A stretch of DNA of 64,000 nt from Effrenium voratum (taxonomy: Eukaryota > Sar > Dinophyceae > Suessiales > Symbiodiniaceae): positions 456,501 through 520,500 of the forward strand of contig CAUJNA010003240.1 of assembly GCA_963377175.1 (NCBI GenBank). The letters are read 5' to 3'. This document shows, piece by piece, positions 10,201 through 22,200 of the stretch. Position 1 is the stretch's first letter. Every line of letters begins with the position of its first letter. Under the pieces are notes generated by a model, which made no database searches, was not told the origin of the DNA, and saw nothing but the letters and a program-made list of their open reading frames with translations. A program made the position numbers and the translations under genes.

Positions 10201-13200
10201 GAAATGAAGGGACCAGCGTCAAGGAAACAAGGAATGTTTCATGGGGCGATTCCCCATCTGAGAACCAGCAAGTCACAGGAAGCTGCGCCCAGCTGTCGCA
10301 GGGAGCGACTTGGGCGTGGGCACCGCCGGGGAGGCCTCGCCACGGAAGAGCTGCACCGTAGCACGGCGCGGCCTGTGCGAATGGCAAGGAATTTTGTGTG
10401 GGATAGCCTCAAGCATACAGCTGTGAGTGTGTGTGCGCGTGCGTGGGTGCGTGTGTGTGTGTGCTCTGGTGGCATCCTTTTCAGGTTGTTTTGAAACACA
10501 CCTAAAGGACAACCACCATTTTAGGGGGATCAGATTTTGGCGCATGCAGTAATTGCCCATACTACCAAACTCAACCCCACAAATGGCTGGACATAATCAT
10601 AGACATCATGTCCACCAAAAGGAACTGTCACCGTGCGCATTTGGAAGAGACGATTCGGCCACGACCCCCGCTATCGAAAGTGCTAAAGTGGGGTACCCCA
10701 TCGCATGCCAACCAGCCTGCAAAATTCTTACAATAGCGGTTACCCTGCACACTGACATACTCCTTGGCCAGGCATTATTCAAGGCTCCCAGCCTGGACTT
10801 CCCGTGCTCCGGGGAGGTGTCGGACGTTGGCAGGTTGGGTGAAGACCGGGTCTTTGCCACTTCCCGCACCTGTGGCAACACGACTGCCTGCTGGGTCAAC
10901 ATCCCACAAATCGCCCCAAGCAAAACATTTTCTCCCGTGAACATGGCATCAGAAATTGCAGCAAGGCTGATGGCAAACTATTTTGCTGCTGGTGTGGACT
11001 CAGCATGCACCCAAAGCTTGCCAATGTGCACTCCAACGGGACGGGGTGGGCATCGCCCCCTGCGTTTTAAACGCCAGCATTATCCTTCACTTCTCAGATG
11101 CAAACAGGTGCATATCCATGAACAAACTCTTCTAGCGATGAGGTTGCCATTGTCTCCCACACCATTTCGAGCTGGGCTCTTAAGTTGTACATTGGAACAC
11201 GCCCAACTTGGGTGGTGCGACCAGGTCTTTCTAGAAAACAGTTTGGATGCGCTTTTTGTGGATTTCACCTGTTCTTTCCTGTGCAGGTTCTTTTTTAGTA
11301 CTCTTTTAGTACTCTCTTTTATTATCCTACAGGTGTGGGGATCCACAAAAGCCACATCCAAAACGTTTTCTAGAGTCTTACGCTGTCCGAGCAACTAACC
11401 GTTACCCAATACCACCGCCTAGCACATTGCAATTCAGATCCCTCAAAGTGTGGTTTTTCCCGCTCCCCCGCGTCTTTACACGGCGAACCCCCACGTTTCG
11501 CCCGTTTCGCCTTGCGCTTGGTGCGCTGCATCTCCTTCTCCCAGATCCGAGAGATCTGGGAGGCGGTGAGGTGCAGCTCTGAGGGCACCTGTCGGCTCTG
11601 GCACTGCGCCCGGATCTGCTCTGACACCTCGTGCCGCATGCCGTGGACAAACCGAAAGCCATACCAAACATTACCAAACCACCCACTGCCTGAAAAAACA
11701 TGACCCTAAAGAAGAATGTTGCAAATTGACTTGCGCCCGTGGGGATGTTAGCAAAGGAGACCTTTGCAAGATTGAGATGTGCCGCAGGTTGGGACCTTTG
11801 CTTGGCACTTTCCCGCTCTCATCCTAAAAGTAAAGGGAATGTTGTTCATCTCTATGTAAGCACCTTCGGATGGAAAGAGGCAAAAGGATGCCGGTTTCGT
11901 TTGATTTGGCATTCCTAGCCCTGCCACACTCCACCAAAGTTCGGCCTGGGCCAGGAGATATGGACAGGTTGAGCAGGCATCTGTGGAGGGGCGAAGGCTA
12001 CGCCAAACACCCAACCAATCTTACAATGCATCTACCCATGACGCAATGCCTTTTCATCCAACAAGTCAAGAGGATCTGCCAACCTCCAGGGTTCCTGCAT
12101 GTTCCTGCCAACCGGTATTGCGCGCTGAACGGTTTTACTATTGACGGCCTTGCCAGGTGCATCCTGTCGCCCCTCTTTCACCGAGATGCGATGACAAACT
12201 GGCTTCTTTGCACCAGCAGCCTGGCATAAACGCTGGAGAGCTTCTGCACATAATCCTTAGCGTCCCGAAGCAATGCCCCCCCCCAAACGAGTGAGCGTCT
12301 TGGCGAACATCTCTAGTCCCCAAATCGCTCCCAGCACCATGTCCCCAAGGTTGCCCGCCCCCTGACACACACACACACATATATATATAAGAAACATTGC
12401 TAAGCGATGGGTGTTCTGTGGGAGGGGTGCGTCACTTCTGCCGTTCCAGTTTCTCCTTTGTCAAGCTATTGCCTGCTTTCGCCGAATTGCAATACTGCAA
12501 AATGCTGCCAAGGTGAAAGCAGGCTGGGCAGGTTACGAAAAGGAGAAAAGTAGGAAATAACACAACTGTCTTGCAGGGTTCCTGCAAGACGGATTTCTGG
12601 AGATACAGCCGGCGAGGCAATTCGGATACAGGGCAGCCAGGCGGCGAGATATTTTCAAACTCTATTCACCAGCGGCGAGATCGTGGTCCTTCCCTGTTTC
12701 CAGCGGCGAGATTCTTGGCTGGTAACACCAATCGCGGCGAGATACTCTAGGAGTAGCTCTCCGCCCAGTCCTGCCCTCGAGAGCCAGAAATCTCTCCAAC
12801 TTGGGCCTGGTGGCAACCCCCTCAAAGTGGAGGGCTGCTCTGGGAGTAGCTCTCCGCTCCTATTTGTGGGGTCTTACTGAGTGCTTCAGGAAGCAACACA
12901 ATCCTAAGCAGACGGGCTTGGGCCAAATCAGCCCATGAAGCTCCTATTTGTGGGGTCTTACTGAGTGCTTCAGGAAGCAACACAATCCTAAGCAGACGGG
13001 CTTGGGCCAAATCAGCCCATGAAAGACCTCACAAATAGGAGCGGAGAGCTACTCCCAGAGCAGCCCTCCACTTTGAGGGGGTTGCCACCAGGCCCAAGTT
13101 GGAGAGATTTCTAGCTCTCGAGGGCAGGACTGGGCGGAGAGCTACTCCTAGAGTATCTCGCCGCGATTGGTGTTGCCAGCCAAGAATCTCGCCGCTGGAA

Positions 13201-16200
13201 ACAGTCAAGGACCACGATCTCGCCGCTGGTGAAGAGAGTTTGCAAATATCTTGCCGCCTGGCTGCCCTGTATCCGAAATGCCTCGCCGGCTGTATCTCCA
13301 AAAATCCGTCCAGTGGGAACTCTGCAAGACGGTTGTGCAGCAATGTTTCTTATATATAGGTAATATATATATATATATACATATATATGTACATATACGT
13401 ACAGGTATACATTATACTACCACCCAGTGCTATCTTTCCACATGCAAACAGAAGTACTACTGGTCAGAAACACCACACATGAATGTACGGAAGGTAGGCC
13501 AATGTATGGAACACGCAGCGCAAGGGCCGCTGCGGCGTGCTACGCTCTTTGCTAGTGCTGGTGTCTACTTCTTAGCCATGAAACTTGATTACTGCAAGCC
13601 CTCGTGGATGAGGTCGCTTGGTGTTGCTTGCTCGTAGAGGGAACTTCACAATTCCCTTTGCGTTCCCTGGCCCAACTCATCAGGCTAGTGCCCGGGGGCT
13701 GTGAGCAGGCTTCAGTACCAAAATCTCCGAAGACGCTTGAGGGAAAACCAAGTAGCACCACCCGCCCTTCCGGGACTGCCAAGGCCTAAACCTGTGCCGA
13801 GTGGCCTCCCCGTCTGCTGCCAGCGCTGCTGCGTCCACCTCCCGCAGCAACGCCGTGTAATCCTCTCCCCAACCGTCCAAGGCATGGTGCACCCGCGAGG
13901 CCGCCACCTCCGGAAGCGGTGCTTCCCGGGGATCAACACTGATTCCAGCAATTACCTTCATGCACACAAGCGTGGACATGCGTAGGTGCACTTTCCATGC
14001 GCGTGCAGAAAGTTAAATGTGCGGTGCGTTTTGCTAAATAAATCGGGAACACGCGAAGGATGTTCAAGTGCAAGCCCCCAAAACCACAGGTATACAATCT
14101 TTGCAGCTGATGTCCCAACAACGTGTGAAGCTCAGTCTCTTCCCTCTTCCCCGATTGTTTCAAGAGCAGCTTGCGTGAGTCACGCAGCTGCTGTGCGAGC
14201 TGTTTGCTGCACCTCTTTGAGAGGGAAAGAAGGAACACATAGAACACGAACGTACGCTTGACACGCATTGAAGCCGGACTGTCTGAGCGCTAGGATGAAT
14301 GCATCATGTTGCTCTACTTCCAGAGGGCGGCATTGACACTTTCGGCAATTCGTTCAGGTATAGGAGTACTATTTTCGCCTTCCCCCAACCCAAGAATCAA
14401 ACAAACTAGGCCCGAGACCTTGCTCTGCAAGAAGTTTGTGTGCACAATCTCGGCACACAGCTCCCTGCTGGGGAAATCCATCACCACCTGAGCCAGTTTA
14501 CTCAGAGCAGGGTTCGGCAACCGAGAGGGAAGGATATCTTGAAGTTTTGGTCTTACCGCCTCGGCAGGCTGCCTTCCAACATCTTTCAACAGCTGTTCCA
14601 AGTACCGAGCCAGAGTACTGTGAAAACACGGCGTCTGCCGAGTACAATATACAGCAGACGCGGAAAGGTAGATGCGGCTCGCGCTGAGGCCGTGGCAATG
14701 CCCAAAGCATTCCGCTTGCCTTGGCCAAGCCCAACACACGCAGACAAGCCTGCATTCCAAGAGCAGGAAGATAGAACCTGGATGACTGTTCCGGGAAACA
14801 TACGGCGATTGCGACACCATTCCAGTATGTGAAAGTCGGCATCAATCATAGGGCAAGTATGGGCAAGTATATGATGATATAATAACCCTGCAATCAATGC
14901 ATTGAACTTCAAGCACGTCAGTTCAAGAGCAATTTCCCGATTCTCCTGAATGTGTTCTTCACAAGCTAGCCTCTCGTCTTGCGAGGTGATATGACCCATG
15001 ATGATTCCCAAGCCCATTGTGACAAGGCCGGACACAAAGAGGTACGGCCAAGTCCAGCCTGATGGGTGGAGTATAGATCCAAAAACCCAAGGCACATTGG
15101 GTTCAAAATAGGTAAACTTCTTGCACTGGCATCTGCAGCAAATGTACAACTCAATTTGAAAAACAAACTAACCTCTTTTGCCCGGAGTCTTGGCATATGC
15201 CGCAATGATGTCCCCACGCTTCATTTGGAACTTCCATGTTCATGGCAGCTGCGATGTTTGGGATGCTTTGAGCCAACGCCTCAAGCGCCAACAACTGGCA
15301 CCATCATGTCGAAGGGAACCGCACTTGGCTCTGCGTGACGTTTGATACCCCTCAAAAAACCAGAAGCACACTTCACACGGCAGGGCCCTTTCAATACAAG
15401 AACCAAACATCCGCTGCCTGGACAATGTAGTAAACCACTCAAACTATCTGACAGTTCCCAGCCACGCGGGAAAAAAACGCAACAAGGGCAACCACGGCAA
15501 GTGTTGGGCAGTGGACAGGTCGTGGCTTTAGCAAGTGCAGCAGCCAGGCATATACCGTTTTCTGTTTGCTTGTTGTTTTTGTGGGGGGGCCACGGCTACA
15601 AAGCAGCGGCACATGTGGCAGAAGCTGTGCGCTGCGGTACTTACTTGAAAAGCAAGGGCTGCATGTGCCTGGAACGTCCTGCAACCCATTCTGCCGTTTG
15701 AGGTTGGTCCAAAGGGAAACCAATGCCTCGAAGACTCAGGATTGCCCTCCCGCTCCCATTTGCTGTGAAAAGACTATGGCAAACACATTGTCCGGGAGCA
15801 GGCACTGAACCTTCGACCCTTCTTTGCCTTCTTTGTTCGTAAAACATCCCCAACAAGTTGCTTCGGGAGATGGTGGCACAGAACTTGGCATTCAGGATCC
15901 CCGCGAAGTATCGCGGGGTGCGCCGGGGGAAGGACCTGAGTTGAAGGCGCGCCGTCAAATGGTGGGAATTCTGTGCACAAATGCCAAATGGATTCTGTGG
16001 CTGTCAAATAGTACAAAGTGTGCTGGCTCTTGAGCTGTCAAATAGTACAAAGTGTGCTGGCTCTTGAGTGTCAAGCACAAAGAGTCCGGGCAGGACTTCC
16101 AAAACTCTTGGAATGCCTTGAAATGCTATTGGGAGGAGGAGGCATTGAATGATCAGCGGCTTGCTTGTCGGTCCTCGCAGGCAAACGCAAACACCGCCGC

Positions 16201-19200
16201 AAACATGCTGGTAACACACGACTCTGCTTTCAGCATGTGTCACGATGCGCCGGAGCCACAAACATCAACTAGGGCCACTCTGCGGCCACACTGCTCCTCT
16301 CTGCAGCGCCAACGAAAACACGTTTGATTCCCCTGTGTGAACGAAAGATGTCAAACCTAGCACCTGTCAAGTACCAGCACGGACCACATATTGAAGCCCT
16401 CGATCTCCAAGGCAGATCGTAGCGCGACCTTCAAAACCATTTCCTCAGTCATTTCCTCCAATGCGCGCAAGCAACGAAAAGCTGAGCGCACCGAAAGCTG
16501 CTTGCTAGCGCGGAGAAACAATCCACGAAAGCTCAAAGAAGCAGCCGCTCGATAGAGAAACTTCCCCAAAGCCCGCAGGACTCTCAGCATTCCCAGCGCA
16601 TCCCAGCGGCTGAGCGCTGAGGAAGTTGGCGCACAGCCGGTCACCTGCAAAGCCAGTTGTCAATTTGAATCCTTGCAATCAGGAATAAGCAAATACATCC
16701 TTGACCACTCCTGCCTTTCCATTATTTGCATTCACTAGAGGGATGCTGACAGGGCTACCATGGGCTGCCGACCCTCCTCTCCCGTCCAATGGGGGGAGGG
16801 GGGGGGCAGGGCTGCAGGCCTTGTCGCCGGGGAGCGCCCCGCATGTGCTTCACTATGGCGACCCACTTCTCCTTCGGTGAGCCTGGAAGCTGAATGGCCG
16901 GGCATGCCATCAGAAGTTATTTTTCTCACCTCATGTCATGCAAAAAGCGCATATGTTGAGGAACGGTGCCTCCGACTTAGCCTGGGTGACATGCATCCAG
17001 CCTTCGAAGCAAGAGTCAAATGTCATGATCTTGGGACATGCTTGAGCAAATTGAGCCTTCCGGGCAACACCTTTTGAACAGGCAAACAATTGCAACTTGC
17101 AATGCACTTGTTTCGGGTCCCAAGCACTCGGCTGCAAACCGTCCTGACACCGACGAGATACAAGCGTTCCTTCACATGCATATCTTCACTACACTGCCAT
17201 GGCCTAGATTGGCCTGCTGGTCTTGGAATTCTGACATATTCTGACATGCGTGAAGGTTGGGACATGTCTGGCAGTAGGGGTTCCGCACAAAAAGCAAAGT
17301 GGTTGAAATCCAACGCCCAAACACAACCACACAACTAGTCGCAGTGCAGTGAAAGCCGAAACTGCAGCTAGCTATCTGAATCGCGAAGAGGAGACGTGGG
17401 GCGGCAACATCCTATGTTTGAACCTCCGAAAGCAGCTTGTGCTCGTCTCACAATTGAAGTTATGCATGCCCCTCCTTCACAGCACTCTGATGTTTAGTCA
17501 CGTGCTTGGACTCACAGCACTCTGCAAAGGTTACTTCGCTGCCTTCAGCTGCAGAATGTTCTACTAGCAAGCTGGCTGTTTTTTCTGTGTGACCGTTCCA
17601 AAGATCCGAGCACATCGACGTCGAAGGCGTGCCTGGGCTCCAGAAGTCCTGCACCTTCATGGAGGGCCCAGCCCATCGCAGGCACTGTGGGCCTTGCTCG
17701 AAGTCCGACAGCACCAGCATGCGGCCCCGCAGGTCCCCCACCAGCTGCAGATCTTCGCCTTTGGCGCAGACGGCTTCGTAGAAATGGACACCTGGAACCC
17801 AGAAACGGGGGCATCTGGAAAGACGAATTTCGCTGAGCATGCTTCTTGTTTCTGGCTTCATGTTCATCAGAAGGTGGGTGGTTGTTTGCTGGCCTTCCTT
17901 GGGCGAAACAAGCTTGACCTTTTTCTTGCTTGTTGAATTTGATTTTTGAGTACAGGCCAACTGGACAGCAAGGCAGACGACAAAAAGGCGCCACTAAACA
18001 GCTGGGCCCTTCATGATGTCCGTTCGCCTCCCTTGAGGTGTACTAGCAAACAGCATTTCGACAATTAATGGTTCACCTCTTTAAAGGGACTGGGCATTTT
18101 GCTTTGTTGCGAAGATACCCTTGTACGCCCTTGCAAAGAACCGACTGTGACGCAAAGGGTAGCATTCGTAATTTCCCCCCAGACATCCTTCAATGCTTTG
18201 TCCAAGGTGGTTCTGCCCGAAGATGGGGCCAACAGAAGATTTGCTAAGCGATGCAATCATCCAAGGGCAGGCTGGTGAGCGCGAGCCATTTCCGTGTGAA
18301 CGGTGTCAGGAGCTGGACACCGACTGTCTTAGCCCTTCCGCTTAGGCGGCCAAGATTGCTGATAGTCAGCCAAGCCCTGGTGAAACCAGGATGGCAAAGT
18401 CCGAAAACGACATCTGCTCTGGCCCGCCCCTGCGCCCCATACAGTACCAGCACGTTTTCTCAGCCCAGTAGCTGAAGTGCAGCGGCAAATACTTCGCCAG
18501 CCTCATGATGAGGTCTGGCACCTTCTGCACTGAGGTCCGGCTCCTCTCTTCATCCTTGATTCCTGCGGTCCAACCCCCAAAATTGCGGGGAACATTGGGA
18601 AAAACTCTTTTCGTGAGGCCAAAGTGGTCCATTCCTGTTACTACGTTGTCGCTTGAAAGTGGGTTCTCTTGTAAACAAGGAACATGGCCAGACACCCTGT
18701 TTGCCACAATCAGAGGTGCACGTCAATTAAACAACGTCTTTTACGGCAAATATGCCACGCTGAGCTTTGGGCAGCATGTTTCAGGACCGCCATAAACCGA
18801 TGGACTCCGATGGACCCACTTGCGGGCAAAGCGGCTCAGCACGATGAATTCTTTGTCGTGCTGCTGCAGGAAGTGGGCGCAGCACTGCAGAGCCGCCTCC
18901 AGCGTGAGGGAGCAGGCCAGCGGCCCGTGGTAGAGCCAGCCATCACCCTTCACTCGCAGGTCCAGGAACCGGACACCTTCGCAAATTCGCCCAACCCGAG
19001 ATGGTCCACACGACTCGTTTGTGAGGCTTGCGTGTCTCACTTTTAAAATGCATGTTTCCCGCTGTTTGTTTGCTGGCTTGTTTCGCTTGATTTGATTAGT
19101 TGGTTGGCCGGCTGTTGTTACAGAAGTTGTCGCCCCAACATCGCTTTCGTTGTCAGAGCTGTGGTTGTGGTTGTGTCGGTGGTGTCCGGTGTCAGGTCGC

Positions 19201-22200
19201 TGCTCATATTCTTCTTCGTCTCTCCTCTTCTCCTTCTTCTTATTCCTCTTGTCTTTGTCGGCATTGTTCATGTTTCTGTTCTTGCTCTGGTCCTTGCCAG
19301 TTTTGTTGTTGTCAGGTTTATATTGTTCTTGCTGTTCGTCTTATTGTCGTCGTCATTGTGCTCGTGGTCGTGGTTGTCGTCGTCATCGTCGTCGTTTGTT
19401 TGCTTTCGAGCATTTGAACCAGGAGCCTGGTTAGCAAAAGGAAACAATGATGGTCTGATCAGGGTTTCAGCATTGGGGCTTATAGCCAGGCGGGAGATGT
19501 TGCAGGAAGGTTGAAAACCGAACCGGAAACCGGTTAACCGAACCGGTTTTCAAAACCGCAAGAAAACCGGAAACAAACCACAAACCGAACCGAACCGAAC
19601 AGAAACCGAACCGTCCCCAGGTTTGCAGGGCAGCAACATCAAAGCAACAAACCCGCGTTATTGGCCGCTTCTGGTTCTGACTTTTGCTTCCGCAGTGCTC
19701 GCAACACACGAAACACCGCTGAAATTTGGCTAGCAAAAAAGCGGCCCACGAGCGGTCAGTGACTTGTTGTTTTTAACTGCTCGGCTTTGGCGCAGACAGC
19801 ATCGCCAACAGCACCGCCACGGGATCCCGTTCAAAGCGGCAGCAAGGGGATTTGAACCCCCAAACTGTGCCTGCACTTTCAGAATCGCTACATGTCCGAG
19901 CATCAACTTGTCTCCCAACTCCCCCTGCTCCTGCAGGATTGCCCGAGCACCCTGTTGCAGCCTGGCTGCGCCAGCAGGCGAAAAAAAACAACTTACTGAC
20001 GGTCAGTGGGTTGTTTTTTTTTGCGCAGCCCGGCTTGGATTGGAACAGTTTCTCACGGGCCGAACGGGAGGAAAAACCAAGTTGCCCGCTGTCACTGTAA
20101 GGGCTTGCTCTCCCGGCGCCTTGCCGCCTTGCCCTGGGCCTGCCCTGGCCTTCCCCAACGCCCCACCAGCCTGGCAGGCCACTGCAGCTGAGGCCCCTTC
20201 GCTGCACGCGTCAAGGCAACAAACCCGCATTATTGGCCGCTTCTGGTTCTGATTTTTGCTTCCACAGTGCTCGCAACAAACGAAACACCGCTGAAATTTG
20301 GCTAGCAAAAAAAGCGGCCCACGAGCTTGCCTGCACTGCCAGAATCGCTACATGTCCGAGCATCAACTTGTCTCACCAACTCCCCCTGCTCCTGCAGGAT
20401 TGCCCGAGCACCCTGTTGCAGCCTGGCTGCGCCAGCAGGCGAAAAAAACAACTTACTGACGGTCAGTGGGTTGTTGTTTTTTGCGCAGCCCGGCTTGGAT
20501 TGGAACAGTTTCTCACGGGCCGAACGGGAGGAAAAACTGAGTAGCCCGCTGTCACTGTAAGGGCTTGCTCTCCCGGCGCCTTGCCGCCTTGCCCTGGGCC
20601 TGCCCTGGCCTTCCCCAACGCCCCGCCAGCCTGATTGCCAGAACTTTTGGCACGCTTAGCAGGCCACTGCAGCTGGGGCCCCTTTGCTGCACGCGTCAAG
20701 GCAACAAACCCGCATTATTGGCCGCTTCTGGTTCTGACTTTTGCTTCCGCAGTGCTCGCAACACACGAAACACCGCTGAAATTTGGCAAGCAAAAAAAGT
20801 GACCCATGAGCGGTCAGTGACTGCTTTTTTTTGCGCTTTTGAGCTTTGACTGCAGAGATGCTTCCCAAGGCCACATGCGCGGAACAACATGCTCAGCATC
20901 AGTCAGTGGCATGGTTCGTTTGTTTGTTTGTGTGTTTGTGTGTGTGGTTGTGTCTGTGTGTGTGGTGTGGGATGGCGATGTCAGATGGATGGCGATGCCA
21001 GAGATGTCGAAGTTAGTGTGGGCGAAAGCAGACTGAGTTACCTAGAGCCTTATCTTACTTTTCTGCATTAACCGTGCAAACCGGCAGGTTTTGGAAGGTT
21101 ATGAGTAGCCGCCACTAACCGGAGAAAGGTTTTCAAAAGGTTTCAGAAACCGAACCGAACCGAACCTAACCGTGGCCACCCTGATGTTGGAAGCAAGGAC
21201 ATTATTAGGTTCGGCTTGTTGATAGTACCCTTTGAGGGTGGTAAAAGAACCACAAAAGGACAGCAAAAGCGACGAACCGTATGGGTTTCCCCAGGCTTCT
21301 GCGGGTGGACGAACAGTGGCTAAAGCAGATCCATGCGAATCATGCGCTCGCAGGTCACAACAGGTGTTTTCTCCTCATTTGCCTTTATCCCGTCTGCGGT
21401 TTGGTCCTTTCAATGAAACCATTTGAATGGCCGGGATCTTGCTAGGTGAGGGTTTCCGTAAAACACTGAGAAAAAAAACGGCGATCCCTCCGCTTCCGCG
21501 CCGCTTCCGCGGCGCAAAGCGTACCTTCTGCAGCATCCATAGCTGCAAATGCAGCTAAAAAAAGCTCTGGTCAGCTGTGCAAGTGCGATTGTTTATTCAG
21601 CAGATCCAGACCAAGGCATCTCCTTAGAAGATCTCGAGAACATTCCGGGAAAGGCTCTTGGTTCCAGTACAAGTACATGTTGGCAGCTCCAGCTCGGAAG
21701 TCGCAACTTTTCAGTACAAATGTAGTACACTCTTTCAAACTATTGGCTTGCCTTTAAACATGCTACACGCGCTTGTACCGAAAAGTTACGATTCTCAAGC
21801 TGGATCTCGGAAAGTGCACTTCGCGCACTACATCTGTGTATGAGCAGTTCCAGATCAACTTCTGGCGCTGAGAAAGTGGCCTTCGCGTACTACATTTGTA
21901 CTAAAATTTGCGATTCTCGAGCCGGAGCTCGGAAAGTGCCCGACGCGTACTGAAATAAAAACCTTGCGCCTTTTCGTTATGTAAGGGGCCGTCCCTTAAC
22001 TTGTTTTGCAGGCCCAAACCATTGTAAACCGATACAGAAAGAAGAAAAACAACGATACCCCCAGAAGCCATCAAGACACATCAGGTCCAAGCTGTTGTCG
22101 CAGATTGGAATCAGACATTTGCAGGGCCCAAGCCGATACCCAAACCGATGCCCAACCGATACCCAACTCATGAGCTGCCATGCCGAATCCAGCCAGCTGC

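Noticed and set aside
19092..19514. Plus-strand ORF rich in Val/Ser/Leu resembling a membrane protein
   Set aside because: Produced by GTT/CTT low-complexity sequence. The minus strand in the adjoining region carries the real PI-PLC exon.
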